From positions 328,501-392,500 of the forward strand of contig JAFFSR010000033.1 of the NCBI GenBank assembly GCA_017163975.1: a stretch of DNA of 64,000 nt. The letters are read 5' to 3'. The notes beneath the pieces are model-generated. The model saw only the letters and a program-made list of their open reading frames with translations. It made no database searches and had not been told where the DNA came from. The position numbers and the translations under genes are program-made. The DNA comes from Anastatus disparis (lineage: Eukaryota; Arthropoda; Insecta; Hymenoptera; Eupelmidae). Below are positions 44,560-55,077 of the stretch, piece after piece. Each line of letters opens with the position of its first letter. Position 1 is the first letter of the stretch.

Positions 44560-46175
44560 TTCCAATAGAAATTGACAATGACTCTTCAGTAAAAAATTTT
44601 TTAGGACAAAATGATTATTTAATGGATTTTGATGATATTATCATAAATTATAACGATGATAAAATTAGGAATAATGAGATTAAATTAAATCAAGAAAGAA
44701 AAGAATTAAAATAAATAGATAACAAGCAATCTTCATGTATAACAAAATTGATTAAGAAAAAGGTGACAGAAAAATCGAATGAATATCGAAAAAATGCAAT
44801 AAAACAGAAAATTACAAAAATGCAGAAAAAAAAAATTAGAACAAAAACGTGGCAATGATGCTTTACGAAAAAAAAGCTTGCTTAAAAATGAAAATGAAAC
44901 AACCAAATGAATATAAAAAATTTTAGAAAATACTAAGAAAACGAAATTAGAATTCAAGAAAATGAAAAGTAATGAGCAATTAGAACAAATACGTTCTGAT
45001 GAGGCTTCACGTAAGAAAGAAGCTTATATAAAATCAAAAGATTCTGAATCAAATAAATATATAGAAAAGTTAAAAAATTCTAAAAAAAACAAAATGGAAT
45101 CCAAGGGAAAAAAAAGTAATGATGAATTGGAACAAATACTTGCGAATAAGGCTTCACGTAAAAAAAAAGATTATATAAAATTAAAAGATTCTGAACCAAA
45201 TAAATATATAGAAAAGTTGAAAAATACTAAGAAAATCAAAATGGAATCCAAGAAAAAAAGTAATGATGAATCGGAACAAATACGTGCGAATGAGGCTTCA
45301 CGTAAGAAAGAAGCTTAAATAAAATTAAAAGATTCTGAAGTAACTAAATATATAGAAAAGTTGAAAAATATTAAGAAAACCAAAATGGAATCCAAAGAAA
45401 AAAAAAGTAATGGTGAATTGGAACAAATACGTGCGAGTGAGGTTTCACTAAAGAAAGAAGCTTATATAAAGTTAAAAAAAGAACAATCACATAAATATGA
45501 AAGAATATTAGAAGAGAAAAGAATAGCAAAAGAAAAATCGATTCAAAATATAAGTACTGATGAATTGAAACAGCTACGTGAAAAAGAAGTATTACGCAAA
45601 AGAAAAACTTATATAAAGTTAAAAAATGAACATTATGTTGAATATGATAAAATGGAAATAATTGAAAAAATTGACGATCACCGATTGGAAATTTCAGATG
45701 TTATTAACAAAACGCAAATGAATAATGATTTTTACCAATTTCAACATTTTAATTATAATATTGGAATGCATAAACCAACAGATGAGAGAAAGCGGAAATA
45801 TAAATATGATTCTTATCAATTAAAAACGTTACTTATAAAGTGTAAACGATTAAAAATTGAAGACATTAATTATTATATTGAAAATAACAATAATAATATT
45901 TATAATAACAATGATAATGTCATGATAAACAAAAAAAATGATAAAATTAAGAATATAATAGGAAAAAAATTAAAGAAATTGAATGAAAAAGTTCTAGCAG
46001 AAGAAAGTAATTTTAAACTCATTGGTTGTATTGCAAATATATATTTTGATGAAAATGTTATATCTGAAAATTACATTGGCTGCATGATACATACATGTGT
46101 TTATTGTGATGCAAAGCAAAAGCTTTTAAATTTAGGAAAAGTAAAGATTTCTCCAATTGTTGTAATGAAGGTAAG
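44517..46175 (+). pseudogene. Helitron basic, repeat-containing linker
   Basis: A Lys/Glu-rich region with four tandem copies of a ~49-codon unit starts around 44983, 45130, 45274 and 45421 (147, 144 and 147 bp apart, all multiples of three). Each contains EQIR-x-x-EASRKKEAYIK and then NKYIEKLKNTKK-x-KMESK. Basic tandem repeats of this kind precede the Helitron N-terminal domain in many arthropod Helitron proteins. TAA at 45316-45318 and breaks around 44560-44960 disrupt it. Toward the end a segment INYYIENNNNNIYNNN is Asn-rich, and CMIHTCVYCDAKQ near 46100 looks like a Cys-rich motif that normally precedes the N-terminal domain. Confidence 0.65.
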
Positions 46176-48365
46176 GTGGAATTGTTAGACAATCCTCCTT
46201 ACCCAGAACGATTAAAACTTTTAGCAACCGAACGTGCAAAAGAAAGTATTGATTTTCGACAAAATGTAAGATTATACAATAATGCTTTAGCGTTCGCAAG
46301 TTTTGGTGCTAATTTTGATAAATTGTCAGGTAAAGGACCACAAGTTATGAAAATATGTGGACAAATTTATCATAATGTGTATGCTTTGCATCCTAATAAA
46401 GATGAAGCACGTAAATATGGACAATAATTTAGATAATGAAATTGCAACGATTGAACGTAATAAATTCAATATAAATTCAGTATTATTGAAAGAACTAGAT
46501 AATTTGATAAGAAACATTAACCCTTATGCAAAAGCCTATAAAATGATGCATGAAGTAGAAAAAGAAGAACTGCAACGATGTGCAAAAATCAATTGTTCTC
46601 CAAGAACAGTTACAATGTCTATTGTCCGCAATAACAATTTGGATAAAAATAGAGATAATATACCTACCTGTAATGAAGTCGCGATAGTATACACTGCCGC
46701 CGAGATACTTTTGCCCCCCTTCGTCTAAAATCGACTTATCTAAAAAGTTTTATAACTCTGGGAGAAATGGTCGTAGCCTAAAAATTCCAACGGGATTCGA
46801 AAGATTGTTGAAAATTCATTGATTGTTTAAAAAGAAATTTTTTTTCACTTTGTTTTGACTTTGTAAAATAGGGTTCAATTTTAATAGAAATCGTTACATT
46901 AATACAAAACCAAATAGATTTTGAAGCCTATATTTCAGCGATGAAAATGCAATGTCGAACGTCTAGATTCGACCTTTTAAACCAGAGTTATAAGATTTTA
47001 TATTTTAAAATAAGGTTTTTTCGATGTATGAATATCTCTGAATTTAAGAGGAATAGAAAAATTTGTCAGAAAGAAAAAATGTTCCTTTTTGGTCAAATAA
47101 TAATAATATATAATAAAAAATTGATTTTGGAAGAAAAATTTTTTTTTGCCTTTTTTCCATACGTTGTTCAATATTTTAAAGATATCAAAATTTCATTACA
47201 TTCCAACAAAAAAAAAAAATTTTTTTCAAAATCAATTTTATATTACATATTATTATTATTTGACCAAAAAGGAACATTTTTTCTCTCTGACAAATTTTTC
47301 TATTCCTCTTAAATTCAGAGATATTCATACATCGAAAAAAACCTTATTTTTAAATATATAATCTTATAACTCTGGTTTAAAAGGTCGAATCTAGACGTTC
47401 GACATTGCATTTTCATCGTTGAAATATAAGCTTTAAAACCTATTTGGTTTTGTATTAATGTAACGATTTCTACTAAAATTGAACACTATTTTACAAAGTC
47501 AAAACAAAGTTAAAAAAAATTTCTTTTTAAACAAGGATAAGAGATACGAAAAAAATGGTTTTTCTATATCAAACCAATAGTTTTTGAAAGAATTTTCAAC
47601 AATCTTTCGAATCCCGTTGGAATTTTTAGGCTACGACCATTTTTTCCAGAGTTATAAAACTTTTTAGATAAGTCGATTTTAGACGAAGTGGGGCAAAAGT
47701 ATCTCGGCGGCAGTGTATGTTAAAAAAGATGATCTTCCTCCTATCGAACGTGATATTGTCATTTACTCTAAGTATGAAAAACCAATTAATATACGAACAA
47801 TTAGCAAACATACAGATCCTATGACATGTCCGCTAATTTATCCTAATGGTGGTTATGGATGGATGCCAAATATGAAAAGTAAATTTGGAAAAACCAATAT
47901 TTTAAATTTGCAATTTTATAATTATTGATTTAGTATTAGAAATAAATTTAATCCATACCCTAATTTGGGAAAAATATCTCATTAGGCAATCATTGATGCA
48001 TTTGTAAAAGTTGAAACCTCTAGATTATATTTTATACGAAAAAATCAAAATATATTAAGAAGTGATTGTTACAAAGGAGTAATGGACTATTTACATAACA
48101 AAAAAGAATTAGAATCGTCAAAAATTGGAAAAATAGTCATATTACCAACAAATTTTACAGACAGTCCACGATTTATGAAACAAAATTACATAGACTCGAT
48201 GACACTTGTAAATTATCATGGTAAACCTGAAATTTTTTTAACTATAACGTGTAATCCACATTGGAAAGAAATAATTGAAAACTTGGAAAATTATGAAAAT
48301 TCAATAGATAGGCCGGATATTGTACAAAAGTATTTCATCAAAAAGTGGAAGAATTTAAAGATTTA
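46176..48365 (+). pseudogene. Helitron N-terminal (Helitron_like_N) domain
   Basis: The frame around 46180 reads PYPERLKLLATERAKESIDF, then FRQNVRLYNNALAFASFGAN and ICGQIYHNVYALHP, the typical opening of Helitron replication proteins. After a frameshift near 46425 it continues to CNEVAIVY, is cut by a foldback at 46692-47715 and resumes VKKDDLPPIERDIVIYSK, PLIYPNGGYGW, then MDYLHNKKEL, ILPTNFTDSPRFMKQNYIDS and FLTITCNPHWKEI, which is the diagnostic T-C-N-P-x-W motif. Stops at 47926 and 47983 and a frameshift near 48325 break it. Confidence 0.85.
46692..47715. mobile_element. TA-flanked foldback inside the Helitron
   Basis: CACTGCCGCCGAGATACTTT and the complementary AAAGTATCTCGGCGGCAGTG are perfect 20-base ends, with TA on each side (46690-46691, 47716-47717). 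The arms of about 500 bp pair throughout (TATCTAAAAAGTTTTATAACTCTGG and its complement; GGAATAGAAAAATTTGTCAGA at the centre). Removing it with one TA restores GTA-TAT-GTT in frame. Probably Tc1/mariner-type by target. It is recent relative to Helitron decay only in the sense that it interrupts it. Confidence 0.85.
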
Positions 48366-49276
48366 GTAATTAAGAGAGGAATATTTGGAAAATATGTTGC
48401 GTATAGTTACGTAATTGAATTTCAAAAACGAGAATTACCAAATATGCATATGTTATTATTCTTAGATAAAAATGATAAAATTAACACTCCCGAACAAGTT
48501 GATGAAATAATAAGCGCAGAAGTTCCAAATAAAGATATTTATCCGAAATTATATAAACAATTTATGATACACGGTCCCTGTGGTATGCAAAATATAAATT
48601 GTCCATGTATGGATAAAAATACGAAACAATGAAAAAAAGTTTCCGAAAAAAATTTAATGATTCAACAGTATTTAAATCCAATGGCTATCCATAATACAAA
48701 CGTAAAAATGATGGCGTCAAAATAATTTTTAAGAATAAATTTACAGAAAGAGTAGCATATGATGGATTTGTTGTTCCTTATAATCCTTACTTATTATTAA
48801 AATTTAATGCACATATAAACGTAGAAGTATGTTCCACTGTACAATGCATTAAATATTTATTGAAATATTGTTATAAAGGTCATGATTGTGCATACATTAA
48901 AATACGCGAAGTGAACGTTGATTTCCAAACAGAAAAGAAAGACACTTTCAAAATGACAATAATGAAAATGTTGAATATGAATATGATGAAATACAACAAT
49001 ACATAAATACACGATATTTATGTCCACCTGAAACAATGCACAGGTTATTAGAATATCCTTTACATGTTATTTCACATACTATAAAAAGACTAAGCGTTCA
49101 TGAAGAAAATCAACAAAATGTATTTTTCAAAGAAGGAAAAGAAGAAACGATCATGCAGAAAAATATGGGAACAACATTAACAGCATATTTCGAATTGAAT
49201 CGAGAAGATTTAGAAGCTCGAGATTACTTGTATACAGAAATACCCCATTTTTATACGTTTGACGAAAAACTAAAAA
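48345..49276 (+). pseudogene. Helitron Rep (HUH-type nuclease) domain, first His replaced
   Basis: This would nick and join single strands in rolling-circle transposition. Reading on from the N-terminal domain: VFHQKVEEFKD, YSYVIEFQKRELPNMHMLLF, then IHGPCGMQN-x-NCPCM, then (after a frameshift near 48630) KKFNDSTVFKSNGYP, FNAHINVEVC, and IKYLLKYCYKGHD. The last segment holds the two catalytic tyrosines (Y-x-x-x-Y). In the HUH motif, usually L-P-H-x-H, the first His is Asn here (L-P-N-M-H at 48435-48449). The domain ends with MHRLLEYPLHVISH, TTLTAYFELNREDLEARDYL and IPHFYTFDEK, then the S4 insertion. Confidence 0.85.
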
Positions 49277-52200
49277 CGCTGCCAAGTGCTTTGGCGCAAT
49301 GCTTTCTCATAGAGCGCATTGAGTAAAATGTGCCTATCCTCTGTATTGAAGGCTGTCTTAATACCTACGAAAACTATATGAATTTTACTCTTTCTTACTT
49401 TTGCCATTTGCATAATGTGATTTTATGATGCTCTAAAATTGAAAATGTGTTTATAAAATTAATTTTCCCAAGCTTGTCTTCTTAACACTATAACCAATAA
49501 CTTGCATACAAAGGGTTTAGCCAGGTAAGATAGGTGAATTGGCCCCAGAAGCAGAGAGAAAAACTGATACAGCTATTATATTCTATATAAAAAAATATAC
49601 CTCTATACAAATTTTCAGCCTTCTAAACCTAAACCTAACCTCAAAAACGCAATTTTTAATTTTTTGAGTCTCTTAGCTCTATCTCCGTCAATTTTTAAGC
49701 TAGAATACTCTTTTTTTTTAAATTTAGGTTTTTTGAAGCCCTATAAATTAGTCTCCGATGATTTTTTTGTAGGTGCAAAATTCAAATTTCTAGAGACGTT
49801 TGAAAATTTTTTCTTGAGATATTTCGAAAACTAAGATAGACGACACTTTGGAAAAAATATATAATATTTATTTATGCACCACAGGTATGTAAAAATTTTT
49901 TCAGATCTTTAAAAGTGGTGGAACGACGTCAAAAAGGAAAAAAACGGTTTTTTTGCGTATTTTTGCCTATGCACGGCCTAGCCCTCGTATCTTACACTTC
50001 CGTTTGCAATATTTTTTAGTGAAATTTTATTTTTTGAGACACACTGGGCTGTAATATATCGAGATTAACTCGGAATTTTCCAATTCTCACGTTGAGGCGC
50101 TCCCAGAGACCTTAAAAACCCATTATACTAATAAAAAAAAATGTCCCGCCAGGTGAAACTCGTATTATAATCCATAAAACTATGCATATATTCTTCTACA
50201 GTATATCTAAATATATATAATCCAATACTATAAACAGGAATATACAGATATACTGAATGTATTGTTTCGGACTATCACTCAAACACGACCTAACGGGAGC
50301 AATCATCCTAATTTTTCCCAGTACGCCCGAACTCATGTGTAATGCATTTCTATTTACAGAAACAGGATTCGCAGGAGCTTCAACCACCTATTTGCTGAAA
50401 AAGTTATTCGATCACTTGTTTCAAGGCAATGGATGTCTAATTTTAAGATTAATTAATGATTAAAACTATCATTTAAATATTTGCAATACCTGAGACAAAA
50501 CATCTTTGCTTGAGAAAAATTAATGTAATTTGATAATTAAATTAATTTTTCTCATGCAAGGATCTTTTATCTCAAGTGTTGCAAATATTTGAATGATTTC
50601 TTTATTTTTTTTACATCTATAACTTTAACTTGCTTATAATAAAAATAATTAACCATCTATATTATTCTATTTTTGATTACTAAACTCATTTGATTATCGA
50701 ATAAAAAAGTATTGATTCAAAGAAAATGCTTTTTTGTTACGTAATCTAAAAAAGTTTATAAAATCAGTTACATTTATTGTTATCTAAAAATTTGTAAGAA
50801 ATACAATTTTTTGGTTATAATATATATATTCATACATACACATACATTAAAATATGTATAATTATAATATAATTCAGTTTAGTTAATTTTGATTATAAAT
50901 AAAATTTTGGAATATATTTTCTTTTGTTCGACCACTAGATTACCATCAACAAAGTTGTAGGACATTGTAACCACACACTTTAAGGCTTTTTATAGGCTCC
51001 GCTAATTGGTCATCTGTATACATTTATACAACACTTACAATCTAATACTTGATTTCTTCGCTATAGCAGTGGACCATTGACCACTGCTCTAAGGTAATAA
51101 ACGTTGAAATGATTTTCTGAGTTTATATTTATTTTATTTAGGTACAGGTATAAGATTGTCAAGGAGTTTGTAAAAAATAATAATAAAACTAATTATCTAG
51201 GTGGATCTATTATTATTCTTTAATATTTTAATATCTATTTATATTTTTACATTTTTTCTTCATTAACGAGAGGATATTTTTTTGTACAATGTTAAAGAAG
51301 ATCTGACAATCGTAACAAGTTGCAGTTTTTTATATCTACTTTACATGTAGATCGTAATGACTGTAACTACCTTGCCTCTCACCAAATCATACATATGAGA
51401 AACTTACATTTGAATATTGTAAGTCATAATTATCATTAAATTAAAAGTGAAAATTCTTATGTAAATACTTGACTAAGAAGAAAATCAGTTATAATTATTT
51501 TTATCTAAATATACAGTAGATATTAAAGAATAAAAGTCCTTGCAACTATCAGATCATTTGTAATGTCATGCAAAGAAATATACTTTCATAAGTAAAGAAG
51601 CACGTATAAGATTAATGATACATATTAAAACAAACAAAGAATATCAATATCTACCTAGATAATAGGTCTCATCATAATTTTTGTATAAAACTCAATAGAG
51701 TTTTGTATTGGACTCTTACTCATTCTCATGAAATATAATAGATATGATAAAATGTAACCATTGTCATAATAAATTTCAAAGATTCTGCTTGAATAAAGAT
51801 TTTTTTCTGGTAAATGCTTATTTAGTAGGTAATATTTACAACAACTTTTTAATAAAAATTAACAGAAACAAAATTCTATAATAATTTAATTTACTATAAT
51901 ATTTACAATCTAGTTCATTAGCTTTTCTTTGCACTATAAAAATGAATCAAAAGTCCAAAAATGGTATCAAAATAATATAGGCTACAATGAAAATGATAGT
52001 TTTAAACAAAAATTGCGTTTAAGTCTTCCAATAGATCAACATACAAAAATATTTCAGATACTTCTATATAATTTTTATACATTTTCTCATAGTTTGAAAT
52101 GCATATTACATACAAACAAACACATTCACAAATATAATATAAATTATTTTAATTAAGATTGTATACATGAAGGTTATTTTTTAATTTTTTTTGTGTGTAA

Positions 52201-55077
52201 TTCAATATTTATAATCCTACAAAACATAAAAAATACAGAATATTAACTTATGAAATAAGTAACCAAATATCACTTGACAAAAAATTGCCAATAATCAAGT
52301 CTTATTTGTAATTGTTCTAGTTTAATTAGTCTTATGACAAGACTAATTTATTTACTAATTGGAATTACACATGCAAGATATAACATAAATACTAGAGAAA
52401 ACAAACTATTTGTTGTTGTTATGGACCATGGAGACTAAAAATAGAAGACCTATGTACTAAGTAGAATCCATCAATAGTTACGCCTGGAGCTGCCAATAAA
52501 GACAGACATAGATCGTATAGACAAAGTGAAGCTCCCTGATTAAGGCTCGAATTGATAGTCGTGACTTGAGTATTGAGTATCACTTGGAATTTAAGTATCG
52601 TTACTTGAGTATAAGCTGTTACTTTAATTGAGTATGACATCTTTACCGACGATTATCATATCTGTGTGCTTTTATATTTCATATAAAAAAATGAAGTAAC
52701 AGCTGATACTCAAGTAACGATACTCAAGTTTCAAGTTGTACTTAATTTTCATCGTACCTACTTATTATGCATGATTTGATATAATAATATATGCTTTCTG
52801 AAATTCTACATACAGGGTGAAATTTCCAACTTTTAAATGGCATAAAAATGATGAAATTCCATTAATTCCAAAACAATAAATAATTTGAATAATTCAAGTA
52901 TATAAAATTGATAGTATCAATTAATTTTTTAAATTATAAAGTGTTAACTTTATAATACTGTTGGGTGGACTATTAGCACGATGGATGTAAACATTTTGCT
53001 GATCACACCCTGGAAGGGCGATCTAAATTACCATGTCGTGCACTTTAAAGATAACAAGTATCTTTAAAAGATAGCAATAAAATAATATCTGATATAAGTA
53101 TTATTTCAATAAAAAAAACTTATTCTAAACTAGATTTGTGCAGCTACCAGCTAATTCATCCTATATCTACTATCTGTTTCTGTAAATAGAAATGGAGTAC
53201 ACATGAGTTCGGGCGTACTGGGAAGAATTAGGATGATTGCTCCCGTTAGGTCGTGTTTGAGTGATAATCCAAAACAATACATTCAGTATATCTGTATATT
53301 CCTGTTTATAGTATTGAATTATATATATTTAGATATACTGTAGAAGAATATATGCATAGTTTTATGGATTATGATACGAGTTTCACCTAGCGGGACATTT
53401 TTTTTTATTAGTATAATGGATTTTTAAGGTCTCTGGGAGCGCCTTAACGTGAGAATTGGAAAATTCCGAGTTAATCTCGATATATTACAGCCCAGAGTGT
53501 CTCAAAAAATAAAATTTCACTAAAAAATATTGCAAACGGAAGTGTAAGATACGTGGGCTAGGCCGTGTATAGACAAAAATAAGCAAAAAAACCGTTTTTT
53601 TTTCTTTTTCACGTTGTTCCACCACTTTTAAAGATCTGAAAAAATTTTTACATACTTTTGGTGCATAAATAAATATCATATATTTTTTCCAAAGTGTCGT
53701 CTATCTGAGTTTTCGAAATATCTCAAGAAAAAATTTTCAAACGTCTCTAGAAATTTGAATTTTGTACCTACAAAAAAATCATTGGAGACTAATTTATAGG
53801 GCTTCAGAAAACCTAAATTTTAAAAAAAAAAGAGTATTCTAGCTTAAAAATTGACGGAGATAGAGCTAAGAGACTCAAAAAATTAAAAATTGCGTTTTTG
53901 AGGTTAAGTTTAGGTTTAGAAGGCTGAAAATTTGTATAGAGGTATATTTTTTTATATAGAATATAATGGCTATATCAGTTTTTCTCTCTGCTTCTAGGGC
54001 CAATTCACCTATCTTACTCGGCTAGACCCTTTTGGAACATTTTCATCGAATAGTTTACAAAAAATACCAAATAATTGAAAAATAAACATTATTTTAAAAT
54101 TTTCAAAACGCTTTAACGTTACAACTACGCTAAGAAATCCAGTTTTCAAAAGTTCATTTTATTTAGGCAATCGTAAATAATTTCTATGCATAATTTTAAG
54201 CTACTTCATCGAGTAGTTAAAGTAAAATACCAAAAAATAAGTAAAATTCTATTCAAAATTTACAAAATGCTCTAAAATGAAAACTGCGCTAAGAAAATAA
54301 GTTTTCCAAAGCTTGATTTATTCAGATGATAGTGAATAATTTGCATGAAAATTTTTGAGCAAATTTATTGAGTGATTTTTGTGCAATAGAAAAGAAATTA
54401 AAAATAAAAAATTTTTTCAAAATTTTCAAAATGCTCTAAAATTAAATGTGTGCTAAGAAAATTAAAGAAAATTAGTTTTCAAAAGTTCATTTTATTTTGA
54501 CAATCATAAATAATTCCCATACATAATTTGAAGCTCCTTCATCGAGTAGTTTACGTAAAATATAAAAAAAATTAGAAAAATTTTATTAAAAATTTTCAAA
54601 ATGCTCTAAAATTAAAACTGCACTGAGAAAATAAGTTTTTCAAAGTTTGTTTTATTTAGGCCATTGCAAATGATTTCCATAAAAATTTTCGAGCAAATCT
54701 ATCAAATAGTTTTTGTGTAATAGAAAAAAAATGAAAAATAGAGATTTTTTCCAAAATTTTCTAAATGCTCTAAAATTAAAAGTGCGCTAAGAAAATCAGT
54801 TGGTAAAAATTTTTCTTCTTTTGGCAGTCGCAAATAATGTTCATAAAAATTTTCAAGAAAAAAATAAATTGCATGCAAAATTTGAAGTTAATCCATAGAG
54901 TAGTTCTCGAGATCTTATTGGCGTACTGAATACATACACACACACACACACACACACACATACAGACATTTTCTGGAAACCGTTTTTTTCGACTCCCTGA
55001 GTCTAAATATGTATAAATTAATAAAAAAATAGAAAAAATTTTTTTTTACTGATACAATGCTTTCTCTATGAGAAAGC
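49277..55077 (-). mobile_element. family S element (copy S4) in the Helitron, carrying a 4.5-kb TIR element
   Basis: In - orientation it starts GCTTTCTCATAGAGAAAGCA (55077) with the TCGAAAAAAACGGTTTCC and (TG)n blocks, runs through several ~160-bp units (54060-54900) and ends CTATGAGAAAGCATTGCGCC...GCAGCG at 49277. Runs of A (49272-49276, 55078-55082) border both ends, so the target duplication is 4 or 5 A's and cannot be fixed exactly; with 4 the Helitron frame is restored at K-L-K-K-W-N. It is the most complete copy of the family, apart from the nested element at 49510-54033. Confidence 0.75.
49510..54033. mobile_element. 4.5-kb element with ~850-bp TIRs, no recognised ORF
   Basis: The left end AAAGGGTTTAGCCAGGTAAG and the right end (complement AAAGGGTCTAGCCGAGTAAG) start an inverted repeat that stays highly similar to about 50370 and back from about 53178. 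Blocks include GATAGGTGAATTGGCCC, CCTAACGGGAGCAATCATCC and CCCGAACTCATG. The 2.8-kb centre is AT-rich without a coding frame of note. It contains a palindrome at 50484-50590 (around TTAATTTTTCTCA) and an inverted pair near 52590 and 52705 (TCAAGTAACGATACTCAA). The target duplication is unclear. It is non-autonomous and of unknown superfamily. Confidence 0.65.
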
